DNA of 6,515 nucleotides from JBOFSR01 sp051651645 (lineage in GTDB: Bacteria; Spirochaetota; Spirochaetia; Treponematales; Treponemataceae). A program made the translations under genes and the position numbers. The notes beneath the pieces are model-generated. The model was not told the DNA's origin. It saw only the letters and a list, made by a program, of their open reading frames with translations, and did not search any database. Below, piece after piece: positions 6,128-6,515 of this stretch. The stretch is taken from NCBI GenBank assembly GCA_051651645.1, contig JBOFSR010000004.1, positions 1 to 6,515 on the forward strand, read 5' to 3'. Positions within the stretch are counted from its first letter, which is position 1. Each line of letters starts with the position of its first letter.

Positions 6128-6156
6128 TTGACGCAATTGTTTTTTTGATATATTAT
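6128..6156 (+). promoter_or_regulatory. Strong housekeeping promoter of ssrA
   Basis: TTGACG (6128-6133) and TATTAT (6151-6156) are separated by exactly 17 bases and match the sigma-70 consensus at five of six positions each. A start near 6163 would leave a leader of 8-9 bases, which RNase P would remove to give the mature 5' end at 6172. The strength suits an abundant stable RNA. Confidence 0.8.
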
Positions 6157-6171
6157 TTAAATTACTGTTTT

Positions 6172-6515
6172 GGGGATGTTCCGGCTTCGACTGGGATGTT
6201 TCTTGCCTAATGTTGCAGGTAGAGTGCAGACCTCTTGATTCTGCAAAACTTATAACTGCCGAAAATTTTGACAGTTATGCAGTAGCTGCTTAAACAGCAC
6301 TGCACGGAAACCAATTTGTTCTGTTCCGTACGAATTGACTTTCTGACGCTAATCGGGACTTGCTTTGTGTAGCGTTCAGTATGCACAAGGGACTATTTAC
6401 TGAAATACGGAGACGATGCTTGCGGTGCTGCTACCGTTTCCCGACAATCACCTCGCACCAATAACTCTGTAGACGCGTTAGGCACGCTTTTCAGGACGGG
6501 GGTTCAACTCCCCCC
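6172..6515 (+). ncRNA. ssrA: Transfer-messenger RNA (tmRNA), lacking only its last ~10 bases
   Basis: tmRNA with SmpB rescues stalled ribosomes and tags the unfinished protein for proteolysis. The 5' end GGGGATG and the following CGGCTTCGACTGGG are the conserved tRNA-like start. The T arm is at the right edge: GGGGG (6498-6502), loop TTCAACT, CCCCC (6510-6514). C6515 begins the 3' acceptor strand, so about six acceptor bases and the CCA end are outside. GCCTAA (6205-6210) pairs with TTAGGC (6478-6483) as the long connecting helix. Four pseudoknots can be drawn. PK1 uses AGAG/CTCT with TGCAGA/TCTGCA (6225-6230/6240-6245). PK2 uses ACGGAA/TTCCGT with CAATT/AATTG (6304-6337). PK3 uses ACGCT/AGCGT with CTTTGTG/CACAAGG (6346-6390). 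PK4 uses GGAGACG/CGTTTCC with GGTGC/GCACC (6409-6459). It is the one-piece bacterial form, expected at about 354 bases. Confidence 0.97.
6258..6293 (+). other. ssrA: Tag-peptide reading frame of tmRNA, predicted AENFDSYAVAA
   Basis: The frame GCC GAA AAT TTT GAC AGT TAT GCA GTA GCT GCT TAA encodes an 11-residue tag that ends in the protease-recognised Ala-Ala. The resume codon is taken as GCC 6258 because the five bases before it (TAACT) keep the A at -4 that is critical in E. coli (TAGTC before GCA). The in-frame GCA at 6243 would give a longer tag, but it lies inside the 3' strand of PK1 and lacks that A. The final -VAA instead of the common -LAA is a modest variant. Confidence 0.8.

Overview
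The window looks like a piece of an AT-rich spirochaete chromosome, most likely Treponema or a close relative. The strongest evidence is the hook protein FlgE. It has the treponemal-type N-terminus and a single cysteine at residue 178. Lys165 and Asn179 occupy the other positions known from the lysinoalanine cross-link of Treponema denticola hooks. The gene order fliK-flgD-flgE also matches the start of the treponemal flagellar (fla/flgE) operon. The assignment comes from reading the proteins, not from a database search.

Left part, minus strand. Bases 1-583 encode the first 194 residues of a cysteine-rich iron-sulfur protein that continues beyond the left edge. It reads as the N-terminal half of a group B monomeric [FeFe] hydrogenase. 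Between it and the flagellar genes, a rho-independent terminator closes the flagellar operon, and a promoter with a perfect -35 box for the hydrogenase follows almost at once. Bases 792-4063 hold fliK, flgD and flgE, transcribed leftward in that order with 29-base and 12-base gaps. Together they cover hook-length control, hook cap and hook. A sigma-28-like (FliA-type) promoter lies upstream of fliK. The operon stops after flgE, whereas in known treponemes it goes on into flbD, motA, motB, fliL and fliM.

Right part, plus strand. An intergenic region of about 190 bases separates fliK from a divergent two-gene unit. The first gene is a 12-helix major facilitator transporter. The second is a class I SAM-dependent methyltransferase with an N-terminal double-CxxC motif. 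They overlap by four bases (ATGA) at an A-rich junction with a textbook A_AAA_AAA slippery heptamer directly before the transporter stop. Such a junction could couple translation or produce a fusion. The substrates of both proteins are unknown.

Right edge. A near-consensus housekeeping promoter drives ssrA (tmRNA). The gene is present from its 5' end to within about 10 bases of its 3' end. Four pseudoknots can be drawn by hand, and the predicted tag is AENFDSYAVAA.

No tRNA, rRNA, CRISPR array, insertion sequence or phage gene was seen. Most of the window is ordinary core genome. The points most worth following are the cross-linking residues in FlgE, the transporter-methyltransferase junction, the shortened flagellar operon and the nine-base homopolymers in or near fliK regulation.
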